Assembly: GCA_035048485.1 (NCBI GenBank)
Contig: CM068581.1
Location: 67,964,381 to 68,028,380, forward strand
Source: Pteria penguin
Taxonomy: Eukaryota > Mollusca > Bivalvia > Pterioida > Pteriidae
Reading direction: 5' to 3'
Length of the DNA stretch: 64,000 nucleotides
Shown: in pieces, positions 26,721 through 39,767 of the stretch
Layout of the letters: every line of letters begins with the position of its first letter
Numbering within the stretch: position 1 is the first letter of the stretch
The notes under the pieces: model-generated
What the model saw: the letters and a program-made list of their open reading frames with translations, nothing else
What the model was told of the DNA's origin: nothing
Database searches by the model: none
Position numbers and translations under genes: made by a program

Positions 26721-27000
26721 TTAAGATAAAGACTAAACAGAAAAAAATTAATACCGGAAGTAGCATTCACTGCATCTTCTTCAAATTTTTTTTTTACTAA
26801 ACAGCTCCCCCCTCCTTTCAATCCATGAATGCCCCAAAATATAGTCAATAGTAATTCTGTTTAAAAAGTGCTATAATCAATCAACATCAAAACAAGTGTA
26901 TAACACTTTGCAAAACCCTACGCAGGAAACTTTTTACGAAGTCCACACTGCATACGTGAATTTTGTGCAAGTGCTTTGGTGAGTTTCGATGTTGATTGAG

Positions 27001-28980
27001 TAACGTTAGTAAGTTGGATCATGCTGAATCCAATATGATCCCCTCAAAGATCACTACTTGGGGGGGGGGGAGGTTAGGTCTTCCCAGAGATGCGATTTTT
27101 ACCAGATTCTACGGTATATCGTATGTGTTTCGAGCATCAGTTTTATCTTGCACATTCATCAAAGGATGCTGCTGGTTTTGGACATGATAGACCATAGGGA
27201 ATGTACTAGATTTTCTTGCTGATTCTGTACAAAGTCTTCAAGCTCTTTTACACTTAATACATATATAGCATAAAAATCCTTCAAATCAAATTACGGTGTT
27301 AATTAGTCAATATACTTGAAATAAACACAGGCATGTACTTTTAAGATGCATTGATTCGTTTTCCCAGACTTCGTACAAATATATTGCGTGTATTGTCAAC
27401 AGTTACATCATCAATAAGACTAAAAAGTAAACACATGTTGAATTACTCATTGAAGTGAAAGTACAATAAACAACCAGGGCTGCATGGGAAGAGATTTTTT
27501 TTTATCATTTCCTGTAAAAGTGATGTATTGTCTAAGTGCAAATTATATGGGTTAGAAGAAATCACTTTTGACGTATCACGGTGTCAGTAACTCCAGATAT
27601 GTAGTGCCGTTTTACTAAGATGCAAGCTGTTTCAACATGCTTTAAATAAGGTTTAACCTCACTCCACAAGTTCACGATCATTCAGAAATATCCCGAATGC
27701 AGAATTTTTTTTTTAATTTTAGACGATGTAAGCGGCTTTTTAAATGCGCAATAAACTACTGTTTCCCATGATTTGCATTATGACTCCAGTCCTTGGATTG
27801 TGACGTCGAAATATAATGAAGCAAATTTGAGCGGCAAAATATTATATACCAAGTAAATGGCGGACAGGATTTCTGAAGAAGGAATACTCTTGTGGCACTT
27901 ATACAAGACTCTGAGGGGTCAGTTGATGGACCCTTGAACCACTTCTTAAGCTGGCTAAGAGTTAAACATCTTTGAAATGAGAAGAGTTTTTGTCATAGGC
28001 TGTGTACTGATTTGTAGCAAACGAAACAAGCTTTGTAAAGCAATTTAGATTTTTATTCAGAAATTTTATAAACTGAATTAGTTGTCTCTCAAACTATAAA
28101 CACCTGTTACCTTAACGAGTGGTAAAAGTTTCAACTGACCCCAGTTGAAGTGGTACTATATATAGCAGCATAAAATACTAAAAGATTTGGCATTAACAGT
28201 TCGAAGGGTATTCTAGCTTCTTCATAACATCTTATTCTTTCAGGGGTCTGTGATATAGTGTCTTTTCACAAATTTGTATCGAAGTATTCCCCATTTCTGA
28301 TATTCACCGTCAAGCCTCTCAGCGTTGTACCCTGTAAATTCATTTATTGCTATGAAAAACACATTAAATCTACTTGTCATGCCAACATATATATTTGTAC
28401 ACACACAGATGTTTACTAACAGAATTTAATGTTTAACTACGGACATTGACAGCATAATCTACATGGCAGTTTTTGCAAACCGATAAAAGATATGCACTTC
28501 TGATTAAGACGTTCACCTGGGATAAACACTACTGCCCAAAATACATATAATGTATCCTTGAATTTAATAATTTTTCAGAAGCCAGTTGTTTAAAACCTTA
28601 TCCAATCGCTAGTAAGGCTAAACGGTGGTTAAACTCTAGACTATCTCACTATTTCATTGAAATAGAAAAAAAACCCTTTCAGCTATATTCTCTACTGATA
28701 TCGATTTTCAGCATATTTTACAAGTGAATTCATGAAAAGTACTGAAGAAATTACCGATTTATGAAATATTATGGACCAAATACTTTTTCTCATGCGATAA
28801 AAAGTTTTCATCCTTCATTTTTATTGTTAAACCGTCTTATTCAAAATCTGAAACTAAATTGCAGCGTTTTTAAGTTCGTAATAAATTCGTTTCGGGAATT
28901 GCATTAGAATCTTATACAGAGGTAGATTCGGGACTTTTTAATTTGTACGGGAGAATCCTTTACATATTCGATATCCAAAT
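27001..28980. other. Intergenic, nothing recognised
   Basis: AT-rich, with one G-tract (27060-27071). No gene or named repeat was seen. Confidence 0.4.
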
Positions 28981-28981
28981 A

Positions 28982-29060
28982 CTTGCGATTATAAATTAGT
29001 TTATGGTAAATGCTTGCGAATGTAAATTAGTTTATGGTAAATGCTTGCGAATATAAATCG
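28982..29060. repeat. 31-bp tandem repeat, 2.5 units
   Basis: cttgcgattataaattagtt is repeated from 28982, 29013 and 29044 with period 31 and few changes. Confidence 0.85.
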
Positions 29061-29224
29061 TTTCAAAGTCAATACTTACCCTTCCACTTAACGTAATTTT
29101 CATTCTTATGACGTCATCTGCGATCCAACAAACCTCTGACAAATGACGCATTGGTTATGACGTTATACATAAAAGAATTGAAAACCCTCGTAATGGCTCG
29201 TTCTTTTACGAAACATGGAAAGGT

Positions 29225-29330
29225 CAATAGTCGGTGTATCCCAGGTGAAAGCTGGTAAACCGAGAGGTCCCGGTGTTCAAATCCCATCGGCGGCTCGCCG
29301 GTGTCCTGTCTTTCGGATGAGCCATTAAGA
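29225..29330 (+). repeat. SINE head fragment
   Basis: Contains a box B-like ggtgttcaaatccc and then cggtgtcctgtctttcggat, matching the SINE at 7917-8193 from its tRNA-like part into the first part of the body. Truncated after that. Confidence 0.6.
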
Positions 29331-30070
29331 AACGATGTTATCTGTCATAGTTTTAAAATGTTTGTATGTGAATATTATTATTTTTTTTTTTTACAATTTC
29401 GGATCTGTTGCATGAATCTTGACTTTAGTGCAATCCATCAAGTAGATGGTGTGGTCAAATAAGTAAAATACACTTTTCCTCCACAGGGAAATCGTTGTGT
29501 GATAAATAATACACTCTTTGATCAATTTTCGACCGTTAAGCCTTTATCAAGTAAAAAAAATTGTTCTTAATTTCGTAGCTAAGTGACCGAAAGTTGTAAA
29601 AAGAGCGTTCTTTATTTATTGCGTAGATCATGCCTGATTCATTTGAGAATCATAATGACAGCGATTCTGTTATTGATTGTTCAGGTTAATATGTTGAAGC
29701 ATTCATAATCGTGACACTCCAGCGATTTCATACTTTCTTCCGAAAAATGTAAATAAATCGTGCATAGTTATCGCAGTTACATCGTCTTTCATTCTCTGAT
29801 GCAAATCAATTGCACAAAGTAATGAGTTGATTTTGGACACTATCCGGTTTATGTACATCCTTTCATCAGATGAAAATTGGAATCAGATTTGACGTCATTC
29901 TGAATTGTTGGAATTCCTCATTCTTGTACTTCTAACATGAACTATAAAATGCATCTTTGCCTGTAAAATTATACCTTGGGGAAACAAAATGGAAATGAAT
30001 TTTTCTTGAACTCAGGTGTTTCAAGTTTTGACTAATAAAATTTTACATTATTGAAAGCTGAGTTAGTGGC
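29331..30070. other. Intergenic, nothing recognised
   Basis: No exon or repeat of note. Confidence 0.35.
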
Positions 30071-30071
30071 A

Positions 30072-30147
<76 letters not shown>

Positions 30148-30202
30148 CGTCTGTCTGTCTGTCCATCCATAATCTATCCATCCATCCATCCATCCATCCA
30201 TC
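30071..30202. repeat. (ATCT)n-(GTCT)n-(CCAT)n microsatellite
   Basis: About 19 ATCT units, three or four GTCT units and, after a short break, six or seven CCAT units. Reading frames over it are artefacts. Confidence 0.95.
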
Positions 30203-33063
30203 TTTTCTTAAACGATTTCTTTTAAATTCATTATTACAGAAAGCTGTGGATATATAGATATATTTTAAACAGAACTGATTGAAACCGTCATTATTTAGAA
30301 ATTTTATTTCAATCGTTTTATAATTCATCAAACTTGCCAGCATTCCTCCCTCTCTCATTGTACTGCCATCTCAAACTGACTGGCGCAGGCAAATTAGCTT
30401 ATTGTGTTATGTGAAGAAATCCAGCTGATAGAATTATTGTCTAAGTATGCCAAATGATGCAAGTAAATACTGCAATATTTATTATTTTCAAAACTGCATA
30501 GTATTTGGAGTACGTATATATATATAACATTGTGTAATATTTAAACGTTATTTCTCCAGTAATTTAATCTACTTTACCCTTTGAAACGTTAACTTGGCAT
30601 AGTTGAATGCAAAATATTCATTGGAATAAAAGTGTCTTGAGGATGCAGGCTTATTTCCTAATTTCATACAAGTAGCGATGAATAAAAATATTTTGGGGGC
30701 TTCAGTGAATGAGTGCGCCAAATTGCTGCTCTGAATTTCACAGCTACAGCTACAAAAAGGTATTAAACACCAATACTGATAGATCATGAAAAAAGTTTCG
30801 TGCCCACGACTAGTCTGCACTCATATCCGAATATACATACAGCACATACTGAGTTTGAAGATGCCTGTTATACAATGAAGATCAAAAGGATAGATATCAG
30901 ACAAATCGTAAGAAATGAAGAACTACGTCATAGAAATAAAGTTATTATGATCAACCTATATACAATAAATCACATTACTTCCTCTCATTCCAGTTTCAAC
31001 GAAAATGTTCCTTATTGCAATGCATTATCTAGTTAGATTTAGAATAATTAGTTCATCATTTGCCACATAGCGAGGCATAGTAATCATAAAATAACAATCA
31101 TTGAAGCTGACAAGACAGGAATTTCCTCTTTGATGTCGGATAAGTTATAGCTTGTATGTGATATAAGTATACGAATACTAGAAAACCATACATTACTAAG
31201 GAAATGGGTCACCTTATTATTGATCCATTTCACACTATTAATTGTATCCACTTTATATAAGTAATATGAATATAATTATTATTGTATTTTTTTTTTGTTT
31301 TTTTTTTTGTTTGAAGAAATGTAATTGTTATTGTACTTTTATCTATTGCTTACGTTAAAAGTGTCTATTATTGCTCTTACTATAGATTATGCTATTGATG
31401 TATTACTATATTTTTCTATCATTTTCAATAAAAATGATTTTTATTTGCACTGTTTATATATTGCTCTCCAAATTAATGTTTTTTTAAATCTTCATTGTGT
31501 TTCTATAACATATAAGATAGTGGTTTTATTGCAATCTTATGTCATATAATAATGGTAATATTGTATTGAATTTTATACATTTTATATGAACAATAATGTT
31601 CTATTGTAATTGTGTATCAAATGTAAAAAAAAAAAAAAAAAATTTTGGGGGGGTGGGGGGAGGGGAGGGGGGGGGGAGGTGTGACTTAAATGCGATATTT
31701 ATTGTACATATAATAATTGCGAAGTTGAAATTAATATATACTTATTATTTAATCAATTAATTTTAAGAGAAAATTTAATTTCGAGAAATGACTATTCAAA
31801 GAGAATGCTGTATTTGCCTCAAGCTTCTTTGTATGTGGGATTTGCTTTAGCTTTAAACACATAATTTCTTAGGCTTACGTGCTTGAATCCTCTCTACCAC
31901 ATTGCAAATTTGCAGTTCAAGTGTTTATCTGAATACATTGAATATAAGGGTCATTTGAGAAGTCACACGTAGCGCAAATTCCCTCCAAATTCATCCACAT
32001 ATCTTGGCTGTGAAGCTCTCTATACATCTGTGGTACATTTGTATTTCCTGCTTATTGTGTTGAGATATATCTGTATCTTTTGAATGTTTGGTCATTCGTG
32101 GCGGGAATAGCTTACCAGCAGGAGAGTTTGATTTTCCCGAATTCATGAAAGTCCACCATGTATGTTGTTGTTCTTGTGACAGAGACATAACGCCAGATTC
32201 CTTAAAATGTGCGTTTTATATTGCAATTCATTATTTTCGTAATAAAGCGTCATTTCCCACGTAAGTAGATATATAATGAAAAAGTACCGATTAGTTATCC
32301 TGTGTCAAAGTCTAAGAGGGGAAGCTAAATCCTGAAATTGTCCTATACAAACCGTTGCAAACCCCGGAAAATACAACATTCCTGGGTGAGAACATGTGCC
32401 TGGGGAGAGTGATATCACAGTCACGATGACGTAAAAATCTCATTCCTGTTCCTCCATTTCCTGGAGTATTACATCAGCTTCCATAAATATAGTTTACGTC
32501 ACAGGTTATCTACATCAGATACCCAAACAAAGGGAAGATAACTTTGTATCACAAAAAGACTCATATAAGACCTGCATAAATATCTTTGCCATCGTGATTA
32601 AGCTATTTGTTCAGATATCTATAAAATATGAAATCGTAAAATAAAAACACAACCAATTAGGAGTTATTGGTTATTTTCTTGTCAGCTGTCTGAAGTTTTC
32701 TCCCCGCACTCAGTTAGTAAAATATGATTCCAAGGTCTATAGGGAAAATTAAATATAATTGAATAATATGCAGTAAGTGTTAGATACAGTGATCATAGAC
32801 TATCACAAATTAGCAGCCCCTGTTGATCAACCACGTACACCTCTTTTTGTATTCAACAAGTACTGGCATTTATCATCAGTTCATAGGTCACACTGAAGCT
32901 GTTTTAAGTCGATTTGCGACTAAATAAAATTATTGCCGTCTACCTGTCCACATGTTCAAGATTTCAGTCATTTTATGGAGATTCATGTCCTCCTTAATTC
33001 TGCATATAGAAAGACATTTTAATCTAGTGGGTATGATCATGGTTTAGAGCTGATAAAATATGC
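30203..33063. other. Intergenic, no gene recognised
   Basis: Contains T-tracts near 31288-31310 and a poly-A run joined to a G-rich tract at 31625-31680 (ggggggaggggagggg and similar), which has four or more runs of G and could form a G-quadruplex. None of the short open frames shows a motif. Confidence 0.4.
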
Positions 33064-33098
33064 TCTAACCCTAACCCAAACACTAACCCTAACCCTGG
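33064..33098. repeat. Short interstitial telomere-like repeat
   Basis: tctaaccctaacccaaacac followed by taaccctaaccctgg: about five CCCTAA units, two of them imperfect. CCCTAA is the complement of the metazoan telomere unit TTAGGG. Confidence 0.7.
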
Positions 33099-34219
33099 TA
33101 CAAAATCAATATCCACAAAATATCAAGTTTATTTGAAAAAAGCGATTGCAGACTTGAATGTATACAACATAGGTAGAGTACATACTGATAGTGGAAATAT
33201 ATATCAGTGCTGGCAAGGGAAACGATTATATATTTCTGTTAATAAAATGAGAGATCATTTTCAGTACTATCTTTAGGGATACTAACATCATGGCAGGGCA
33301 GACATCCGAACCTGTTGATCTGTGATCAGATGATTATATATCTGCGATTTTATGCTCTGACATGACCATGCATAAAATTGCATGGCGTACTATGTCTTTT
33401 TGAACAGATGGTGGCCTTGAGGAGAGACATGCTTTTATCATTATATTTGGCTATACCAGTATGTTATATGCCGACTGTTAGTCATGCGCAACTCATTTGC
33501 GCATATGATATCATCGAAGCAAAACATAAATTATTTCTGGTGTATTTCATAGTGCAACGAACTCATGACATGTAATGTATATTAATAAAGCTTAGATAGA
33601 ATGTTTTTATGTTGGCCTTGATATCGCAATCATTAGTTTAATCCATACAGTCTGCAAAAATATGTTTTTAACTTCACCAATACATTTCAGATAAAATATC
33701 CAGACATGTGCATTTATTAGAATTTCAGAGACAGGTCCATCGTGGTATCACGGCATTACAATCAAATGTTATTGTGAAGTCTTTTATCTACTTATTTGTC
33801 TTTGCTTAGCATGTCCGGGACGAATTTTTTTTCAGACAGCTAAGTGAGATGCCTTTTTCATTTCTATTTTCTCTACTATTTCGTGATAGTAATAGCTATA
33901 CAACTTTTTATTGTACTGCAAACTCACATAATGCTAGGGAATACCTCCAGGCTCATTCTGACACATTTATGTATACTTTGTAATTTGAGGAGAGAAACAC
34001 TATCAAGTCATATGTTATACAAATTATAAACAATTTTACATGGACGAATTATGTCTGATTAATTATAGAATATTCAAATGTTCCTCGTCACGAAAATTGG
34101 CCTAAATATGAAGAACAAATCTCTAGTAACAGTAATTAAGATCATTTTATTATTAAAATTATTATGTTATAATCCACTGTATATGTCTTCGAACTACTAC
34201 CAAAACTAATTCATCCAAG
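33099..34219. other. Intergenic, nothing recognised
   Basis: No exon or known repeat was recognised. Confidence 0.35.
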
Positions 34220-35366
34220 TAAAATACGAAAATAAATGGTCACATGACTATGGCACTAACAACAGTGTACCACAGTGGACACCCACGGACCCCCGAAACC
34301 CAGAGGCGAGACCAGGTGCCCGGGAGGAGCGAGCGTCTCCCGTTTGACTTGCCATACATACCTGAAGTGAATGCCCTGACATACAGACGAAACAATATAA
34401 TTCAGCACTGTATATATACATGAATGAGAACAATCGCTGTGTAGAAAGCGTCACAGCCACATAACATCAGGAAAAAGGGTATAATAACACTTAAGTCAAA
34501 CGCTCCGCGGAGAACTTTTTCACGAGCTCCACACTGCAAAGGGAATAAGTGTGACGTTGATGTAAAATACGAAAATAAATGGTGTCACATGACTATAAGT
34601 ATGAATAAGTATAAATCTGGATACAAATTGCTTCACAAGAGGAATGTGTGGTCAAAAGTCATTAATGAAAACGCCCTTCTTAATGTGCAATTCTTTCTTG
34701 ATTAAAAAAAAATAATAAGATAAAGTTATGAGAAATTTGGAACTCACGAGACAATAGTGACACTATTGCACTATTACATTTCCAATCCAGACGAACGCAG
34801 ACGAGTGGTTTAAAAATATTCAGACTAAATGCAACGTTGATTACACCGACAAAAGCGATGCTCCGAAACAGTCTTCTTCCCCATATTATTGCAAATCTCA
34901 AGGGTGTGTAAAAGCTTTTGGCAGTTACTTGGCGACCTTTACACATTAAGATTTGCGTGTGTTATAATTGATATAATTTACAAAAACTATGTCAAGGATA
35001 CTGAAGGATTAACGTCTCTAGCTTATCTGTAAATGCACAATGGAATTATCTCCACACCGCATTCCAGAAGAAAGCTGGTATCAAAGTCATGTGTATTCTG
35101 TCGTATTATTGAAGGAAGCAAGAGACATTGTACAATTGTAGCCAAGATGTTCTTACCCTCTCTTCTAGTAGAATGTAGTGTCCAATTTATATCCAGTGCT
35201 GAATTATATGTGTCTTGTCTATATTTAAGGGCTTTAATGGCAGGTGTGGCTAGTTCCTCCCGGCACCGGTCTCACCTGAATTTCAGGGGTCCTTGAATAT
35301 CCACTGTGGTATATCGTTGTTAGTGCCGTAGTCATGTGACACAAGTTACTTTCGTATTTTACTGTA
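34220..35366. mobile_element. 1.15-kb non-autonomous element with roughly 120-bp terminal inverted repeats
   Basis: The left end reads GTAAAATACGAAAATAAATG then GTCACATGACTATGGCACTA and ACAACAGTGTACCACAGTGG. The right end, on the minus strand, reads CAGTAAAATACGAAAGTAAC then GTCACATGACTACGGCACTA and ACAACGATATACCACAGTGG. Similarity continues inward through ggacccc, gaaa.tcaggtgagacc and gtgccgggaggag for about 120 bases. The interior holds no transposase; the two open frames inside (34680-34946 minus and 35033-35296 plus) show no motif. A second internal copy of the tip begins at 34561. Family relics occur at 930-1470, 26160-26990, 39768-39833, 43983-44012 and 56800-56850. Confidence 0.75.
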
Positions 35367-36299
35367 AAATTTCAGTTACCTATGAATAGTGAATAATACC
35401 TAACAATAAGTGATATTTACCTCATATAATAACACATTGTGTTCTAGATAAATCAGTGTATGCAGTTCACTTTGAAAATCTTATAAGCATACCTGACATT
35501 AAAATACTATTGGACTGAATTTGAATATATTTCACTTTTCTTAAAGCGAGTGTTGGAAAAAATCGAAAACGTTATATGGATAATGTATAGATGGCCTGCT
35601 GATCTAATGTTATTTCTACTTTTCTAATACAATTGTGTCTTGTCTTTTATTCGTTGCTCTACAAATATACTGTTATCACAAAATTAAATTCAATTTGTAT
35701 ACTTTCTATAAATGATATTGAACAAGAACAGACAGATAATCAAAACAATATCACAAAACCCTACAATGAATTATGTATGAGTCATAGGTATATCGATTTC
35801 AAAATTTCAACAAGTTGCGCAAGATAATGTTCATAATAAAGACAATTATCAAAAAGATAACAAAATGTTATTACAACAGAAATGACGCAAAGCGGCCTAT
35901 CTTTAAAATTATTACATAATGAAATAGTTGTTGAAAATGTTGCGTAATTTGTCCATGGATATCTAAGATTATGGTAATTACTGACGGAAAGTTCAGAAGG
36001 TAAACTGGCTAAATGTGGTTTTGATTTTGATAATGAAAAGGAGTCGAGGTCTGATTGAAAAGGTCGCATCAAAATAGATGCTCTGCCCGAAAATAACATC
36101 ATTAGTGTTTTATAGTTCAAGGTCGAAATAATGTAGGTTTGCTTCTCATGAGAAAAAATGCATTAAGGTTTTTCCTATTAAAACATGTAATGTGCATGTC
36201 ACAATTAGAATCGGAATCAGATACTTCTTAATAAACAAATTAAATGGTACAGAGAAAAAAGAACATATACATGTATATACAACATCATTCAAAATCCAC

Positions 36300-38345
36300 A
36301 TGTCAAAGAAAAGACAGAAGACATCTGGCCGATCTGCTTGACACAGATCACCAAGGACATGCACATAAAACATGATAATAGTCGAAAAAATAAGAAAACA
36401 TTACAGAAAAGTTATATTGTACTGGAGCTACGATATCGACCTACGAGGGTAAAATGTAGACATTTGGCAAACCTGTATGAGAAAATCACCGAGGACATGC
36501 TCACAAACCATGATAATAATAAAATGTACACGGAAAAACGATAGAACAAAAATATTCGATTGTGCTGCGGTTACGATACAGAGTTAGGACGGTCAATTGA
36601 AGTAACAAACATCACTCAATTGGTGTGATTAACCGGTTTACGGGTGCCCACCTTCCCACTCACTGCAAAAGCAGCACAATTAAAAGACACATAATTAAAA
36701 AATTATACATAATCCTCTATACAGAGAAAAAGGATCAAGAGTTCTTTCAAGCGGTCATAATAATTTTCACACGAAACGTTTTATGGAATAATATGCTAGT
36801 GTCAAAAATGTGTGAGGCGACATCAACATAAGTTAATCTTGCTGTGCCGTCTGTAAGCAAGCTCAGAGTCCCTACTAGCAGTCATAGGGAACGTGGCTCA
36901 CGACCTTGTTTCATCTGAAAAGTTTTTGACAAGGCCCGTCATAGAGTCCTCATAGCCTTGTTCGTCAGCATGCAACGTTCAAGTAAAAGTCAGTAAATTT
37001 TACCAAAAGTTTTTCGAAGTTTATGATATCTATAACCCAGTGTCACAAATTTGAAAGCGATTTGAATTCTTTTTTAATCCAAAATATTCCTGCAGGCTCT
37101 AGGAAAGCAAAACAATTTACTAATATAAAACCTATTTGATAGGAGTCTAGGAACATCACAATCTAAATAAGGGAAATTTACAATACGTTATCAAACGTCG
37201 TCACGTTTATCATATATGTTTGTACGAATATTGTTGTTAATTATTTTAATAATTAAGTCCAAGAAAGGTAATTCCCTAACAAAAGTATTAGGCGTTGTTT
37301 AGCTGAAGTTCAGGTGGAAAAATATAAGTAATATAGTTTTCAAACTGAGGGTTTTCGATTACATAAATATCATCAAGACATCTAGAGGTGCCATTAATAA
37401 GGTCGAAACGTTTTGAGGTTTGAATTATTACATGCATCAAGTTCCTCTCATAATAATAAAAATACAAATTAGCTAAAAGGAGAGTGCAGTTAATGCCCAT
37501 AGGAATCCAAATAATCGGTTGATAAATCTTGCCATTAAATTGCACATAAATATTTTTCATCAAAAATGTGATGGCATTACATAAATGAGCACAAGTCCAA
37601 TATTCATAATTATCACAATAGTTGTTTGAGAAAAATCCAGATGGAACTGTAATACAGAGGAATGATTTAGACATTCTGTTGAAACACCAGTGTATGAGAG
37701 AAAACAACTTGGTATTGATTAAGTCATGAGGTAGCGAGGTATATGGTAAAGAAAAATCAAATATGGAGACTTGATTAGCCTTAAAATTTCTCAAACGGAA
37801 TTTTCAACGACTTCGCCATGAATTGTCAATTGATCAAAATTAACTGACCTTACTCTTGCTTACAAGATTTAATAACATAGTCTTTAAGTGCAGTAAGTGC
37901 GGAAGTAATGTGTTTAGAAGGTCGTAGAACAATGACAAGAATTTCTTTTAATATAAAACATGATTTATGTGGATTTTTGTGTAATCAAGGAAGCCAATAC
38001 ATGGTCGGAAGATCATTTTTATAAATTCTCAATCTGAAGTGGCGCATTGCTATCGTCAGATAGGATGCAGAGATCAATTCATTTTTAAGAACAGCAATAT
38101 AGTATAGTTTTCAAACTATTATATGTATTAGCTGCTTTGTCAACAGGCACAAAGTCATAAATATTTTGTAAATCAGCCATTTTTTTTACATACTGTAAAA
38201 GTATTTAGGTGGCTGTTTAAATAAATGGGGATTTAGTATGAAATTATCGATTTCATTATTCCAGTCATTCAAGGCATGTACTTTTACACCTTCGTTTTTA
38301 CTCCATCGTTTACTATAAGTGTTTAGTGCTTCTTCAATAATATCC
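36300..38345 (-). pseudogene. Penelope-like reverse transcriptase copy A, degenerate
   Basis: Read on the minus strand. Near 38345-38100 the frame gives EGVKVHALNDWNNEIDNF and, after a frameshift, an N-terminal linker segment. At 37794-37288 an open 168-residue stretch carries FDFSLPYTSLPHDLI (RT motif region), YQPIIWIPMGINCTLLLANL and CLDDIYVIENPQFENYI, where CLDD replaces the usual YLDD catalytic box. Downstream (36990-36840) is the family's tail, and then a structured region at 36690-36550. Multiple frameshifts show it is dead. Assignment to Penelope-like elements rests on the order of these motifs and on remembered invertebrate relatives; another RT clade is possible. Confidence 0.7.
36556..36690 (-). 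repeat. Conserved hairpin-forming 3' segment of the Penelope-like family
   Basis: GATTGTGCTGC (36558-36568) and GCAGCACAAT (36671-36680) form an inverted repeat bracketing about 100 bases that include aaccggtttacgggtgccca. The same segment occurs at 39018-39143, 55660-55800 and 59260-59400 in the orientation of each RT copy, so it belongs to the element. Confidence 0.65.
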
Positions 38346-38379
38346 CAGCCTTTGGTAACATCTATCCTGGAAGGTAATT

Positions 38380-39370
38380 TGTATTTTAGTCAATTGGTTC
38401 GCTTTGCTGGAGCCTGCACTAACGTTTGGGATTTTCACGCAAAAATTCTCAGATTACATTTAAACTTCTTATTCAGGGTTATACATATCATAAACTTTGA
38501 AAAACTTTTGGCAAATTTAACACATCGTATTCAGACATTTTATCTCAATTTCTACGGTGATCTAATGTACAAAATAAAGAGGGTCAAAAGTTCATATCGG
38601 CGCCTCCGACATCGACAGTATCACCCAGAGATCATCGCTAAGACCATAGGTCTTGTATTGGGTCCCTCTACAAACCAGTACACACTTTTTCTTGAGCATT
38701 ACACGCTAATAGGGCGGTGTGGACTCTATGATGGGCCTTGTCTAGACCTTTTCAAAGGAGACAAGGCCTGATTCTCGTCTCATCTGACTGTTAGTCGTGA
38801 CTCCAAGTAATCAAGTATCTGAGCTCGCTTACAGATGGGCAGAGCACGGTTTACGTATGTTGATGTCGCCTTACATATTATATTCTTTAGAGCAGCATAT
38901 TATTCTATAAAGGTTTCATATGTAAAATATATTTATGACCTCTCGTCTTGAGAGACTTGTTGATTCTTGTTCTCTATATGGAGGATTATCTATAATATTT
39001 TTAAATGTGTTTCCTTTGATTGTGCTGCTTTTGCGGTTAGTAGGAAGGTGGGCGCCCGAAAACCGGTTAACCACACCAATTGAGTGACGTTTGTTACTTT
39101 AGTTGACCGTTGACTAAGTCGGTATCGTGACCGCAGCACAATCGAATATTTTTGTAATTTTTTTCGTGTATATTTTACTGTTACCATGTTTTGTGAGCAT
39201 GTTCTTGGTGATTTGTGTAATACAGCTTTGTCAGATGTCTTCTGTTTTCTCTTTTTAGCCGCCCCTTATAAAGCGAACGTAGATATTTGTCAGAGATACA
39301 ATTACGAGCATCTGTAATAATATGACCCGGAGGTAATATTATCACAGTGATCAGGGAAAACAATGTGGAT
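38380..39370 (+). pseudogene. Penelope-like copy B: RT C-terminal part plus 3' region
   Basis: The plus-strand frame 38319-38771 contains SQLVRFAGACTNVWDFHAK, FYGDLMYKIKRVKSSYRRL and IIAKTIGLVLGPSTNQYTLF, which match the end of the RT protein of the same family. The tail around 38710-38870 and the hairpin segment at 39018-39143 follow. The 5' two thirds are missing. Copy B starts within about 40 bases of the start of copy A and points the other way. Confidence 0.65.
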
Positions 39371-39767
39371 AACAGTTATAAGGAAAAATTGGTTTTCGTT
39401 TAACTTCCTGGTTCCACTGCAGTTATAGGGGGATCGTGTGTCCTTTGGTGTATTCACGTATTCTTTTGTCCGCGTGCTGTGCTCGTGTCCTGTATAGAAA
39501 AATGGCCAACTACATCTGCCCCTTTACGTCTGTCCCTCTACATATTAAGTTATTACCCCTTAATTTAAAATACAGAGGCCACAAAATGCCAGTTATACAA
39601 AGTCAAAACAACTAGGATCTGGAAGATGGAAGCTGGAAGCTGGAAGATGACAAGATTTAAGAAATTCCCTGCCAAAATTTTATCATCACGAATATTTTCT
39701 GATCCAGGAGAAAATCTTCTTTCGGGATATTGATATGTTTGACTCTTAATATTTAATGAATAATTAA

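Noticed and set aside
26476..26848. Minus-strand open frames with repeated GHSWGVANQ-like peptide
   Set aside because: Direct translation of the 77-bp minisatellite; the frame changes with unit length.
35782..36120. 112-codon minus-strand open frame
   Set aside because: No recognisable domain, no splice-supported extension and close to retroelement debris; chance or decayed element.
36300..39370. Hammerhead ribozyme expected in Penelope-like elements
   Set aside because: I looked for a CTGATGA...GAAA core on both strands near the copies and did not find one; a descriptor search would be needed.
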